48,530 nt of DNA from an uncultured Clostridium sp. (lineage in GTDB: Bacteria; Bacillota; Clostridia; TANB77; CAG-508): the NCBI GenBank assembly GCA_948436975.1, contig CAOJJB010000015.1, positions 1 to 48,530 of the forward strand, in the 5' to 3' direction. This document shows positions 25,189 through 34,013 of this stretch, piece by piece; the stretch's first letter is position 1, and each line of letters starts with the position of its first letter. Below the pieces are notes generated by a model that saw only the letters and a list, made by a program, of their open reading frames with translations, ran no database searches and had not been told where the DNA came from. A program made the translations under genes and the position numbers.

Positions 25189-25217
25189 TTGTAAATATAA
25201 ACAATTTATGCTATATT
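25189..25217 (+). promoter_or_regulatory. Promoter of the DUF3006 gene
   Basis: TTGTAA (25189-25194) and TATATT (25212-25217) with 17-bp spacing, about 32 bases before the start codon. Confidence 0.55.
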
Positions 25218-25249
25218 AGATAATATTTTATATTAAGGAGGTGAACTTT

Positions 25250-25555
25250 ATGAATTTAGAAATAGAAAATTCTAAAAATTTTATTTCTAGTAATTTATCT
25301 AATGATTTAAAAAAACATTTAGAAAAAACTAATGCAACTTTTTCAATTGATAGGTTTGAAGGAAATTATGCTGTTTGTGAAAATATGAAAACTGGTGAAT
25401 TTGTCAATATATCCAAAGATCTATTACCTGAAGGTTGTTCTGAAGGATCTATATTAAAATTTGAAAATGGTAAATATATTTTTGACATTTTTCAAACTAA
25501 ACAAGAACAAGATAATATTAAAAATTTAGTTGATAATTTATTTAAAAAAAAATAA
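25250..25555 (+). CDS. DUF3006 family protein
   Basis: 101 aa. The core ATFSIDRFEGNYAVCEN, LLPEGCSEGSILKFENGKYI and the final D-x(n)-T region match the DUF3006 pattern (a small beta-barrel with DRFEG...LP.G..EG). I start at the ATG at 25250 because AGGAGGTG ends 7 bases before it; the in-frame GTG at 25241 is part of that ribosome binding site. DUF3006 genes often lie next to ComEC-like MBL hydrolases; one lies directly downstream here in convergent orientation. Function unknown. Confidence 0.85.
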   Translation: MNLEIENSKNFISSNLSNDLKKHLEKTNATFSIDRFEGNYAVCENMKTGEFVNISKDLLPEGCSEGSILKFENGKYIFDIFQTKQEQDNIKNLVDNLFKKK

Positions 25556-25572
25556 TTATTCTTTTTATTACT

Positions 25573-26508
25573 TTAATTCCCATCAAAACTTATATCTATT
25601 TTTGTAATTTCATTTGTTATTCCATCACTTGAAATTTGAATTGTTCCATCTTTATCAGTTCTGTAAATTGTACTTCCATTTTTTTGTAATCTCTCTATAA
25701 TTTTATCTTTTGGTAATTGATAATTATTTTCTTTACCTACTGAAATTATTGCAATTTCTGGTAATATACTATTTAAAAATTCTTCTGAACTACTTGTATT
25801 AGAACCATGATGTCCTACCTTTAATACATCTATATCTTCCCAATTTCTTGATTTTTCATTTTTAGATGTCGCATCTCCCATAAATAAATATTTTAAATTT
25901 CCATAATTTATTTGTACTACTATTGAAGAATTATTTGCATCTTCTGGCTCTGAATTATCAACACTCATTATCTCACAAACAATATCTTCTAATTGTATTT
26001 TATCTCCTATATTTGCTTCTGTAATTCCTACTTCTTTTTTCATTAATGATGTTAATAGTGTTTTATAATAATTTGATGTTGTTTTTGTATTGTATGGTAA
26101 ATAAAATTCACCAATTTTAAATTCGTCTATTATATAACTCATTCCTCCTATATGATCTTCATGTACATGTGTTCCTATTACATAATCTAATTTTGTTATT
26201 CCTAAATTTTTAATTCCATTTACTAGTTTTTCACCATCTTTAATATTTCCAGCATCTATTAATAATGTTTTTTCTTTATATGTAATTAATTGACTGTCTG
26301 CTTGTCCTACATCAAAATATAGTATATTTAATTTATTTTGATCTATAATTATATTTTCTGATATATTTTCAACTATTTGTGGACTTATTTCTACATTAGT
26401 TTTTTCAATTATTTCTGTTTTTGACAGAATTACTAATATTATTAATATTAGTATTGCTAATATTAATTGTTTTAATTGATTTTTTTTATTGCTTTTTTTA
26501 TTTCCCAT
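25573..26508 (-). CDS. ComEC/Rec2-like metallo-beta-lactamase-fold hydrolase
   Basis: 311 aa with an N-terminal membrane anchor (about 13-28) and an extracytoplasmic MBL domain. NILYFDVGQADSQLI is the typical opening of ComEC-type MBL domains, followed by the zinc motif H114VH116ED118H119, GDATSKNE and GHHGSNTS. It has only the MBL domain and no Competence membrane domain. Family members are thought to act as nucleases or phosphodiesterases; the substrate here is unknown. The start has an AGAGGAAA site. Confidence 0.88.
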   Translation of the reverse strand: MGNKKSNKKNQLKQLILAILILIILVILSKTEIIEKTNVEISPQIVENISENIIIDQNKLNILYFDVGQADSQLITYKEKTLLIDAGNIKDGEKLVNGIKNLGITKLDYVIGTHVHEDHIGGMSYIIDEFKIGEFYLPYNTKTTSNYYKTLLTSLMKKEVGITEANIGDKIQLEDIVCEIMSVDNSEPEDANNSSIVVQINYGNLKYLFMGDATSKNEKSRNWEDIDVLKVGHHGSNTSSSEEFLNSILPEIAIISVGKENNYQLPKDKIIERLQKNGSTIYRTDKDGTIQISSDGITNEITKIDISFDGN

Positions 26509-26587
26509 TTTTTCCTCTTTCTTTTTGTAATTTTAACAATAAAAAATTTTTTTATCAATATTGGATTTGTACTTTATTTCTTTATAT

Positions 26588-26628
26588 AAAAAAATAAACA
26601 TACTATTTTAAAGCATGTCTATTTTTTT
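26588..26628 (-). terminator. Terminator downstream of the 371-aa hypothetical gene
   Basis: AT-rich arms around ATAGACATGCTT/AGTATGTTTAT with flanking A and T runs form a rho-independent-type hairpin just beyond the gene's stop. Confidence 0.65.
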
Positions 26629-26631
26629 TAT

Positions 26632-27747
26632 TTATCTTATAGAATCTTCTTTCTTTTTGTATCTATCTTTAGCAAATTGCTCTCTATCTTCAATCTGTAT
26701 TATTTCAGCTAATTTATATGGTGTTATACCTTTTTTATCTTTGAAAAAGTCTGCTATTAAATCTGGATCATATTGTTCAATATTATAGTCTTCATATAAT
26801 TTTCTTACTTTTGAATTCAATGGTAAACTACCTAAATACTTCTTATCCATTTTAAATATTTTACTTATTTCTTTTGATGGATCTTCTTCATTTCTACATA
26901 TATAACCCACAATAAATGGATAAATTTTTGCCATTATTTCTGGATTTTCTTTTCTAGTTATCATTTCTAACCAGCTTTTTCCTGTAAGTTTTCTATAAAC
27001 ATTTTTGTCTGCTAAGAATTTTATAATTCCATGAAATATTTCTTTTTCCTCTTTAGTCATAGATGTTGTATATGGTAGCATTGGTTGATGTATAGCTTGA
27101 TGCGCAAGATTTGCAACTATTCTATTGGGATCTTTTACTTTTCTATTACCAAAATACAAATTTGTTTGTTTCGCACTAACTTGAGTTGTTCTATGTATAT
27201 TGTAGTTAGGGTACATTATATATGTACAAACACTTCCTTTAACTTCTGGTTTATATCCTAACGATTCTTCTACAAAGTTCATTACTGTGTCTGAATGGCA
27301 ATCCCAAATATCTTCAATTGAATCTTTATATCTTTTAGTAGCATAAAAAATTGGCGTAATTGATTTCTTTGTACTTAAATCCCAAAAATCATTTAAAAAT
27401 TTATGCATATCCTTTTGTTCTTCTTCTGATAAATCATATGTTTGTTCAATTATTCTAAATGCATCTCTTTCATAACTTTCCTTACCATTTTTTGATGATA
27501 CTGTTAGTATTCCTTCGAAAATATTACTACCTTTAGAATTTACGAATTTTTTATTACTAAAAATTTGAGGATGGTAATACATAAATTTACTTACATCTGG
27601 TGCACTATTAATTATACCTAATTCCTTATATTCTTTTCTTTTTTGAGGATCATTTTTAGACCCCATTCTAGCTTTTATTTCACCATCTATAATATTACTT
27701 AAAATTGCCATTTTATCAATAGTGAAACTTATATTGGTTTTTCCCAT
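26632..27747 (-). CDS. Hypothetical protein, 371 aa
   Basis: I do not recognise this family. It is soluble with no signal peptide. The start at 27747 (MGKTNISFTIDKMAILSNII) has a GGAGG site 4-5 bases upstream; a 15-residue longer reading lacks one. The middle contains VANLAHQAIHQPMLPYTTSM, with an HxxxH pattern that vaguely recalls a gluzincin helix but has Gln in place of Glu. Other marks are a Trp/Cys/His cluster (IEDIWDCHSD) and a lysine-rich helical C-terminus. Base composition is like the neighbours. It stands alone, with a terminator after it. No function can be assigned. Confidence 0.75.
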   Translation of the reverse strand: MGKTNISFTIDKMAILSNIIDGEIKARMGSKNDPQKRKEYKELGIINSAPDVSKFMYYHPQIFSNKKFVNSKGSNIFEGILTVSSKNGKESYERDAFRIIEQTYDLSEEEQKDMHKFLNDFWDLSTKKSITPIFYATKRYKDSIEDIWDCHSDTVMNFVEESLGYKPEVKGSVCTYIMYPNYNIHRTTQVSAKQTNLYFGNRKVKDPNRIVANLAHQAIHQPMLPYTTSMTKEEKEIFHGIIKFLADKNVYRKLTGKSWLEMITRKENPEIMAKIYPFIVGYICRNEEDPSKEISKIFKMDKKYLGSLPLNSKVRKLYEDYNIEQYDPDLIADFFKDKKGITPYKLAEIIQIEDREQFAKDRYKKKEDSIR

Positions 27748-27960
27748 AATACCTCCTATATATGTAATCACATTTATAGTTTTTAAAAGCATTTAAGCCA
27801 TTTTTCTTTAGTTATGGGTAATGGGTATTTTATATATTTTCTAGAATTTACCCGTAATTACCAATTTTATTTTAACATAAATTTTAAAGAAAATAAATAC
27901 TTTTTTGCAAATTTCTTCTAAATTTACATTTTTTTAATATTTTTACATTATAAAATAGTT

Positions 27961-28101
27961 TCGAACAATAGTAGACTATACTAATATACATAACACAAAA
28001 CTTTATAAATTCGTCCACTTCATTGTTCGATATTCAAAATTTTAGCAAAAGTTTTTTATTATAGGTATTTCATAAAGTTTTACTATCCTATAATATATTA
28101 T
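27961..28101 (+). repeat. Decayed copy C of the dispersed structured repeat
   Basis: This lies in the 355-bp gap between the 371-aa gene and the CaCA exchanger, which otherwise shows only AT-rich sequence and a weak GGTAATGGGTA/TTACCCGTAATTACC pairing near 27810-27870. Left arm GAACAATAGTAGAC (27963) pairs with GTCCACTTCATTGTTC (28013-28028) as in copy A. Module 2 is lost. A terminator-like TATTATAGG/CCTATAATA pair follows (about 28057-28097) in the place of module 3 and probably ends the exchanger transcript. Confidence 0.5.
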
Positions 28102-28102
28102 A

Positions 28103-29068
28103 CTAAAATAAATTTACAAAAATTAAACTCATCATATATGATATATAACCAAAAACATATCCTAATCCACTCCATCTAGATATTTTATTTTTTTCACCTA
28201 TAAAAGGAATTATTGCTAGTGCTATCATGCCTATTAAAAATATTATTATATCTTTATTGTAAGATATAGAATAATAAATTGGATTAATAAATGCTGTAAT
28301 TCCTATTATCAAAACAATATTAAAAACATTTGATCCCATAACATTACCTATTGCCATATCTATTTCATCTTTTAAAGTTGCTGTTACTGAAGTTATAAAT
28401 TCAGGAAGACTTGTACTAAAAGATACTATTGTAAGACTAATCATTTTTTCACTTACTCCTAAATTCGCTGCTATACTTGATGCATTATTAACAATAAAAT
28501 CTCCACCATATTTTAGTCCTATTATTCCTATAATAATTTTTAAAATAGATTTTAATATAAATATATCTTTTTTATCCTCTTCTACACTATTATATAAATC
28601 TAGCTTAGAACTTTTCTTTGCCATCATAATATTATACAAAATAAACAAAATGCAAAATATTAAAAGTATTAATCCTTCTTTCTTTGTTATTATTTTTGTA
28701 TTTCCATTATTTCCAAATATATATAATAATGCTGTTAAAAATATTACTAATGGTATTTCTATTTTTATAGTTTCATCTTTAAACTTTAGTGGTCTAATAG
28801 CAGCACAAGCACCTAATATAAAAAATAAATTAGATATATTACTTCCAACCACATTCCCTACTGCTATATCTGAATGATTTTTTAAAGCTGAGGTTAAACT
28901 TACCATTAATTCTGGAAGAGATGTTCCAATTGATACTATTGTAAGTCCTATTATGATTTGTGGAATGTGAAATTTTTTTGCTATTTCACTTGATCCATCT
29001 ACTAAAAAATCAGCACCTTTTATTAATAAAAATAATCCCAAAATTATGAATATTATATTTAAAATCAT
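28103..29068 (-). CDS. Calcium/sodium antiporter of the CaCA family (YrbG-like)
   Basis: 321 aa, about ten membrane helices in two inverted repeats. Each repeat has the alpha motif: GTSLPELMVSLTSA with VGNVVGSNISNLFFILG, and STSLPEFITSVTA with IGNVMGSNVFNIVLIIG. The acidic ion-binding Glu (in LPE) and the GSN turns are conserved. It exchanges Na+ (or H+) for Ca2+ across the membrane. Full length for the prokaryotic family. The ATG at 29068 has an AAGGAGAAT site. It is divergent from the DUF445 gene. Confidence 0.93.
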   Translation of the reverse strand: MILNIIFIILGLFLLIKGADFLVDGSSEIAKKFHIPQIIIGLTIVSIGTSLPELMVSLTSALKNHSDIAVGNVVGSNISNLFFILGACAAIRPLKFKDETIKIEIPLVIFLTALLYIFGNNGNTKIITKKEGLILLIFCILFILYNIMMAKKSSKLDLYNSVEEDKKDIFILKSILKIIIGIIGLKYGGDFIVNNASSIAANLGVSEKMISLTIVSFSTSLPEFITSVTATLKDEIDMAIGNVMGSNVFNIVLIIGITAFINPIYYSISYNKDIIIFLIGMIALAIIPFIGEKNKISRWSGLGYVFGYISYMMSLIFVNLF

Positions 29069-29200
29069 AAAATTCTCCTTAAATATAAATTTTAGGTTAT
29101 AATATTATTATTCTTAATTTTATAAATTTTATTTACAAATCTTACAAATAACTTGTATAATAAATTTTGTAATTTAAATTATTTACAGGAGAATTTAAAA

Positions 29201-30064
29201 ATGAATTATTATATTTTTATTCGACCTTTAATTGGTGCTTTTACTGGTTATGTTACTAATTGGATTGCTGTTAAAATGATGTTTAGGCCATTAAATCCTA
29301 TTAAAATTGGTAATTTTACTGTACCTTTTACTCCAGGTTTAATTCCAAAAAATAAACCAAGACTTGCTGAAACAATTGGAAATATAATTAGTAAAGATTT
29401 ACTTTCTGAAGATACTTTGAAAGAAAATTTGCTTTCTGACACTATAAAAAATAAGCTTTCTGATAACCTTTATAATTACTTGAATAATTATTCTACAATC
29501 GAAGAATTAATTTGTTCTTTTACTGGAGATGATATATATGAAAATAAAATAACTCATATTAAAAATAAAATTTCAAATAGTATTTACAATACTATTGTTG
29601 AAGCAAATTTGGGAAATCTAATTTCTGAACAAATAAAAACATCAGCAAATGAAAAAATGAAAAATCCTATTTTAGGATTTTTAGGTGGAAATGCAATTAT
29701 GTCCTCTATAATGTCTAATATATCAAGTAAAATTGATGAATATATTTTAAATAATGGACAAGATTTGATTTATGAAATGGTTAATAAAGAAATTAATAAA
29801 TATACTTCAAAAAAAATTAATGACATTTCTACTAATATAAATAATGCTTTTATTAGTATTTATGAGAATATTATTTTAGAAAAACTACCACAAATTTTAA
29901 ATACTATTAATATTTCTAAAATGGTAACAGATAAAATAAATTCTATGGATGTTTTAGAGTTAGAAAAATTAATTCTTGTTATTATGAAAAAAGAATTAAA
30001 TGCTTTAGTTAATCTAGGTGCTTTAATAGGATTTATTTTAGGATTACTTAATTTACTATTTTAA
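29201..30064 (+). CDS. DUF445 family membrane protein (YheB-like)
   Basis: 287 aa. Starts MNYYIFIRPLIGAFTGYVTN and continues WIAVKMMFRPLNP; this membrane segment plus TPGLIPKNKPRLAETIG is the signature of DUF445. The middle is helical and soluble; a second membrane segment closes the protein (LGALIGFILGLLNLLF). I use the ATG at 29201, with CAGGAGAA 8-9 bases upstream, rather than an upstream frame without such a site. The family has links to spore coat or envelope proteins in Bacillus, but the biochemical role is unknown. Confidence 0.88.
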   Translation: MNYYIFIRPLIGAFTGYVTNWIAVKMMFRPLNPIKIGNFTVPFTPGLIPKNKPRLAETIGNIISKDLLSEDTLKENLLSDTIKNKLSDNLYNYLNNYSTIEELICSFTGDDIYENKITHIKNKISNSIYNTIVEANLGNLISEQIKTSANEKMKNPILGFLGGNAIMSSIMSNISSKIDEYILNNGQDLIYEMVNKEINKYTSKKINDISTNINNAFISIYENIILEKLPQILNTINISKMVTDKINSMDVLELEKLILVIMKKELNALVNLGALIGFILGLLNLLF

Positions 30065-30080
30065 TCTTAAAAGCAAAATA

Positions 30081-30130
30081 GACAATTTAGTAAAATTTAA
30101 TCTTTAATAGAAATATTTTACTAAATTGTC
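30081..30130. terminator. Bidirectional terminator between the DUF445 gene and ldh
   Basis: Perfect 16-bp arms GACAATTTAGTAAAAT and ATTTTACTAAATTGTC with an 18-base loop, between convergent genes. Confidence 0.85.
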
Positions 30131-30170
30131 CTTATACTCATTTCTCTTTTTCAAAACTGAGTAAAATTTC

Positions 30171-31130
30171 TTAATTTAATATTTTTCTAATATTGTTCAT
30201 ATTTTCACATAGAATTTTACAACTTTCATTTAACTTCTCTTTATTTTCTTTTTCTAAGTCTAATTCTAAAATCTCTCTTGCTCCATTACTATTTATTACT
30301 GCTGGAACACCTATATAAATATCTTTATGTCCATATTCTCCATTTAAATATGCTGAAACAGTTAAAATCTCATTAGTATCATTCAATATATTTGTTATTA
30401 TTCTTGCTAGTCCTAACCCTATACCATAATAAGTAGCTTTTTTCTTATTTATTATCTCATATGCTGCATCTCTAACTTCTGTATAAATTTTATCTAAGTC
30501 AGATAAATCCTTTTTTGCATCTTTTAATATATCTATAACTTTTTTACATCCTACATAAGCATGTTCCCATGGTACAAAAGAAGAATCACCATGTTCTCCC
30601 ATTATATATGCATGCATATTTTTATCTGATATATTAAAGTATCCACCTAACATATATCTAAGTCTTGCTGTGTCTAGTGCTGTTCCTGATCCTATTACTT
30701 TATTAGTTGGAAATTTAGAAACTTCTTGTACTACTTTAGTCATTAAATCAACTGGATTTGATGCTATTACAAATATCCCTTTAAATCCACTATTAATTAC
30801 TTGGTTTGTTATATCTTTCATTATTTTAGCATTTGCTTCTGAAAGTTCTAATCTTGTTTGACCAGGTTTTTGATTTAAACCTGCTGTAATAACAACTATA
30901 TCTGCATCTGAACAGTCCTTATATTCACCTGCTTTAATTTTCATATGACTTGAAGTACATGGTAATCCATGAGATAAGTCCATAGCTTCTCCTATAACTT
31001 TATCTTTTTGTATATCAATTAATACTAATTCTTTTACTCCACTTTTTAATCCTTGTGCTACTAATGCATATGCCATACTCATTCCAACAAAACCTGTTCC
31101 CACTAAAACTATTTTTCCTTTTTCTATCAT
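30171..31130 (-). CDS. ldh: L-lactate dehydrogenase
   Basis: NAD-dependent reduction of pyruvate to L-lactate. Rossmann motif GTGFVGMSMAYAL near residue 11, active-site loop AGLNQKPGQTRLELSEAN with the Gln typical of lactate (not malate, which has Arg) specificity, and the catalytic His in MGEHGDSSFVPWEHA. Length 319 aa is normal. The ATG has an AAGGGGA site. It supports a fermentative metabolism regenerating NAD+. It is monocistronic, with a terminator downstream. Confidence 0.95.
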   Translation of the reverse strand: MIEKGKIVLVGTGFVGMSMAYALVAQGLKSGVKELVLIDIQKDKVIGEAMDLSHGLPCTSSHMKIKAGEYKDCSDADIVVITAGLNQKPGQTRLELSEANAKIMKDITNQVINSGFKGIFVIASNPVDLMTKVVQEVSKFPTNKVIGSGTALDTARLRYMLGGYFNISDKNMHAYIMGEHGDSSFVPWEHAYVGCKKVIDILKDAKKDLSDLDKIYTEVRDAAYEIINKKKATYYGIGLGLARIITNILNDTNEILTVSAYLNGEYGHKDIYIGVPAVINSNGAREILELDLEKENKEKLNESCKILCENMNNIRKILN

Positions 31131-31235
31131 AATAATCCCCTTTTATATATTATTTATTTGTTATTCCCTATTATCATATGTTTAATACTTTTAATTATTT
31201 ACGTTTATTAGTATCATATTTTAAATACTCATTTT

Positions 31236-31898
31236 TTAACCTTTATAATATGGATTTAGTGATTTGTAATATGGGTTTTCTGATAGTGGAAATTCATATT
31301 CTCCACCTGACTTAGCCTCATTAATAGGTTTAACCGCTTGATCAAGAAAACCATCAATATAATCTCCAAAAGAAATAATTCTTGCTTCTAACATCTTAAT
31401 TTTTACTAGAACTCCCTCATTCATAAATATTCTCATATGACTTCCTATCATATGAAGAACTTGATTTTTAAAAACCTCATCTATTTCATATTTGCTTAAA
31501 TAATTGTCTACTATATGTGTTCCTTCATATGTATGTCCTAATAATTCTGATGTATTTCCTTTTCTAGCACTATAATCCTCATTCTCAGAAAAATCATAAT
31601 ATTGTTCTACTTTCCCCAAATCATGTAATAATGATCCAAATAATACTAAATCCTCATCTACATGCAAATTTGGATACATTTGAACAATATTATAAGAATT
31701 TCTAGTTACAGAATATATGTGATCTAATAATCCTCCTCTAAAATAATGATGTCTACCTGGTGTTGCTGGTTTGTTTATTAATTTTTCTTTGTAATCACTA
31801 TATATTTTTTGACAGCATTCTCTTAATATTGGATTTTTTATTTTATTACTATATTCAATACATTTATTATAGCATTCTTCTAATTCTTTCTCATTCAT
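31236..31898 (-). CDS. HD-domain phosphohydrolase (YhaM-like)
   Basis: 220 aa. HD metal motif: PGRHHYFRGGLLDHIYSVT, FGSLLHDLGKVEQYYD, then the later HTYEGTHIVDNYL and HMIGSHM His residues. The order resembles the HD part of YhaM-type 3'-5' exonucleases, but the N-terminal OB domain is missing, so nuclease activity is uncertain. I start at the ATG at 31898 because an AAGGAGAG site (inside the end of the pfpI-like gene) lies 7 bases upstream. It directly follows the DJ-1/PfpI gene and is probably cotranscribed. Confidence 0.85.
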   Translation of the reverse strand: MNEKELEECYNKCIEYSNKIKNPILRECCQKIYSDYKEKLINKPATPGRHHYFRGGLLDHIYSVTRNSYNIVQMYPNLHVDEDLVLFGSLLHDLGKVEQYYDFSENEDYSARKGNTSELLGHTYEGTHIVDNYLSKYEIDEVFKNQVLHMIGSHMRIFMNEGVLVKIKMLEARIISFGDYIDGFLDQAVKPINEAKSGGEYEFPLSENPYYKSLNPYYKG

Positions 31899-31899
31899 C

Positions 31900-32481
31900 T
31901 TAAATCTCTCCTTCTTCTTTTTCTTCTTCAAGCATGTTCCATAACATTCCTTCTTTTAATTTTTCACTATCTCCACCTAATATGTCTACTAATTTATATG
32001 CAAATAAAAATGTAGTTGCAGGTCCACGGCTTGTAATTAAGTTTCCATCTACTACTACTAATTCATCTACATAATTAGCTTTTTCTAACATTTGCTCATA
32101 TTCTTCTCCTGGATATGAAGTTATATACTTTTCTTTTTGAATTCCTGCTGCTGATAAAACCATTGCTGGTGAAGCACATATTGCTGCTATATATTTATCT
32201 TTCATATTATTAAATTTTCTAACTATTTCTAAAACTTTTTCATTTTTAGATAAATTTTCTGCTCCTCGTAATCCTCCTGGAAAAACAATCATATCATATT
32301 CTTCTATATTGTTTCCTAATATTTCATCTGCTTTTATTATTATATTATGCGCTGTTTGTACATATTCTCCTTCAATACTAACTGTATCACATTTTATTCC
32401 TGCTCTTCTTAAAATATCTACTGTTGCTATAGCTTCTATGTCTTCAAAACCATTTGCTAATAAAACTGCTACTTTTTTCAT
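31900..32481 (-). CDS. DJ-1/PfpI family protein
   Basis: 193 aa. The DJ-1/ThiJ/PfpI superfamily start KKVAVLLANGFEDIEAIATV, the FPGG loop (MIVFPGGLRGAENL), and the nucleophile-elbow Cys in YIAAICASPAMVLSAAG are all present. Members act as deglycases, glyoxalases or stress chaperones; the specific role here is not determinable. The tail is acidic and lysine-rich (EEEKEEGEI). GGAGG site 7 bases before the ATG. Confidence 0.9.
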   Translation of the reverse strand: MKKVAVLLANGFEDIEAIATVDILRRAGIKCDTVSIEGEYVQTAHNIIIKADEILGNNIEEYDMIVFPGGLRGAENLSKNEKVLEIVRKFNNMKDKYIAAICASPAMVLSAAGIQKEKYITSYPGEEYEQMLEKANYVDELVVVDGNLITSRGPATTFLFAYKLVDILGGDSEKLKEGMLWNMLEEEKEEGEI

Positions 32482-32681
32482 AGATTACCTCCTAAATTTA
32501 TTTTCTTTTTTTATTATAACTCTTTTTTTATAAAGTTACAATCTACATTGTTTATATTTTAATATATACTACTACAAATGGCATCTTTTAAACTATTATT
32601 TTTATTTTAGTTGATTTTGTTTACATTTTATTATAGTATTATATAAATTTAATAATTAATGGAGTCTATAAGGAGAAATTT

Positions 32682-33170
32682 ATGTTAAAAGAATTTAAGG
32701 AATTTGCTACTCGTGGTAATATTATGGATTTAGCAGTTGGTGTTGTAATAGGTGGAGCTTTTCAAGCTATTATTAATTCATTAGTATCTGATATAATTAT
32801 GCCAATAGTTTCAATTATAACTGGTAAAGTTGATTTTTCTGATATGGTTTTTACTGTTGGTGATGTTTCTATTAAATATGGAAATTTTATTACTGCAATT
32901 GTTAATTTTTTAATTATTGCTTTTTCTATTTTTCTTGCTATTACTTATTTAAATAAACTTAATAAAAAAATGGAAGCTATAAGTTTAGGAAAAGTAGAAA
33001 AATTCTCTAAAAAATTAAAAAAATCTAAAAAGAAAGAAGATATCGTTACAGAACCTACTGTTAAGATTTGCCCATTTTGTTTTAGCGAAATAAATTATAA
33101 ATCTACTAGATGTGCCCACTGTACTTCTGAACTTGAAGAAGTTAATAGAACAATAGTGGACAATATATAA
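32682..33170 (+). CDS. mscL: Large-conductance mechanosensitive channel MscL with C-terminal zinc ribbon
   Basis: 162 aa. N-terminus MLKEFKEFATRGNIMDLAVG, the gate helix TM1 (VGVVIGGAFQAIINSLVSDI) and TM2 (FLIIAFSIFLAITYLNKL) match MscL, the tension-gated channel that releases solutes on hypo-osmotic shock. After the usual cytoplasmic helix comes a Cys4 zinc-ribbon-like tail (CPFC near 131-134, CAHC near 147-150), longer than E. coli MscL (136 aa). The role of this tail is unknown. The last codons overlap a structured repeat (33148-33305). The ATG has an AAGGAG site. Confidence 0.93.
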   Translation: MLKEFKEFATRGNIMDLAVGVVIGGAFQAIINSLVSDIIMPIVSIITGKVDFSDMVFTVGDVSIKYGNFITAIVNFLIIAFSIFLAITYLNKLNKKMEAISLGKVEKFSKKLKKSKKKEDIVTEPTVKICPFCFSEINYKSTRCAHCTSELEEVNRTIVDNI

Positions 33171-33305
33171 TCTGTAAAAGACAAAACTATACTGAATTGT
33201 CCACGTCATTGTTCGAAGCGCCAAATTTATGAAATAAATTTGTGTGCAAATGTTGGCGTAAGCCTTTATTTAATAGGAAGTCTAGAGGACTTTCCTATTA
33301 AATAA
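33148..33305 (+). repeat. Dispersed structured repeat, copy A (three modules)
   Basis: Module 1: GAACAATAGTGGACAAT pairs with ATTGTCCACGTCATTGTTC. Module 2: CGCCAAATTTATGAAATAAA continues to TTGGCG at 33258, with internal AAATTTA/TAAATTT pairing. Module 3: an 18/17-bp hairpin TTATTTAATAGG...CCTATTAAATAA. It is 158 bp and matches copy B (157 bp) closely in modules 2 and 3. The left arm of module 1 lies inside the mscL 3' coding end. Confidence 0.75.
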
Positions 33306-33320
33306 AAAATAAATTGTTAT

Positions 33321-33374
33321 TAATAAAAAGTAATTAAGAAGTGTATATGTCTATTTCTTAATTACTTTTTATTA
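33321..33374 (-). terminator. Terminator of the V/A-ATPase operon
   Basis: Perfect 20-bp arms (33321-33340 and 33355-33374) with a 14-base loop, directly after the subunit D gene. Confidence 0.85.
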
Positions 33375-33381
33375 AAATTTT

Positions 33382-33996
33382 CTAATTCATTTTTTTCTTA
33401 ACAACTTTAAGTCTTGCAAATTCTTCTCTATCACGCTCATCTAATTTATCTGAAATATCTTTAAGTTGTTTTTGATTTTCAGGAATAATAATATTTTGTA
33501 ACGCATTTGATCTAGTACGAACTTTTTCTATACTTTTTTCAAGCCTAAATATTGTATTTTCGATAATTGCAAGTTCTATTAATTTTTCTTGAATTTTATT
33601 AAATATAAATACAGCCTCATCAACTGTATTAGTAGTGTTAAAAAAACCATAATTTCTTTTTACAATTTCTTGTTTATGAACTACTGATGGTATTTCAGTT
33701 CCCATAAGAGTAACATTTTTTATATCTATATAATCATCTATTTTTACACCATAAGATATATTAATCAAATTATCAAGTCCTATATCTATATTAGCATTTC
33801 TAATAAGTTCTTTCCCATTTTCCATTAAATCATATACTTCTTGTCTTAATTTTTTTCCATCTTGTACATATTTTTCATATTCTCTTGATAAAATTAATTT
33901 TTTTCTTTCAAGAAGTTCATGACCTTGTTTTGTAATTCTTAAAGTTTCTTGTAATTTTATTAAATTAGTTTTGGTTGGTAAATAACTGTTACTCAT
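33382..33996 (-). CDS. ntpD: V/A-type ATPase subunit D (central stalk)
   Basis: 204 aa. NSYLPTKTNLIKLQETLRIT and the long coiled-coil pair at both ends are typical of the D rotor subunit, with RRTRVNALE-like RTRSNALQNIIIP near residue 165. It forms the central rotor shaft together with F inside the A3B3 head. It is the last gene of the operon, 17 bp after B, with a terminator at 33321-33374. Confidence 0.93.
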   Translation of the reverse strand: MSNSYLPTKTNLIKLQETLRITKQGHELLERKKLILSREYEKYVQDGKKLRQEVYDLMENGKELIRNANIDIGLDNLINISYGVKIDDYIDIKNVTLMGTEIPSVVHKQEIVKRNYGFFNTTNTVDEAVFIFNKIQEKLIELAIIENTIFRLEKSIEKVRTRSNALQNIIIPENQKQLKDISDKLDERDREEFARLKVVKKKMN

Positions 33997-34013
33997 CTGT
34001 TCTCCTTAATTTA

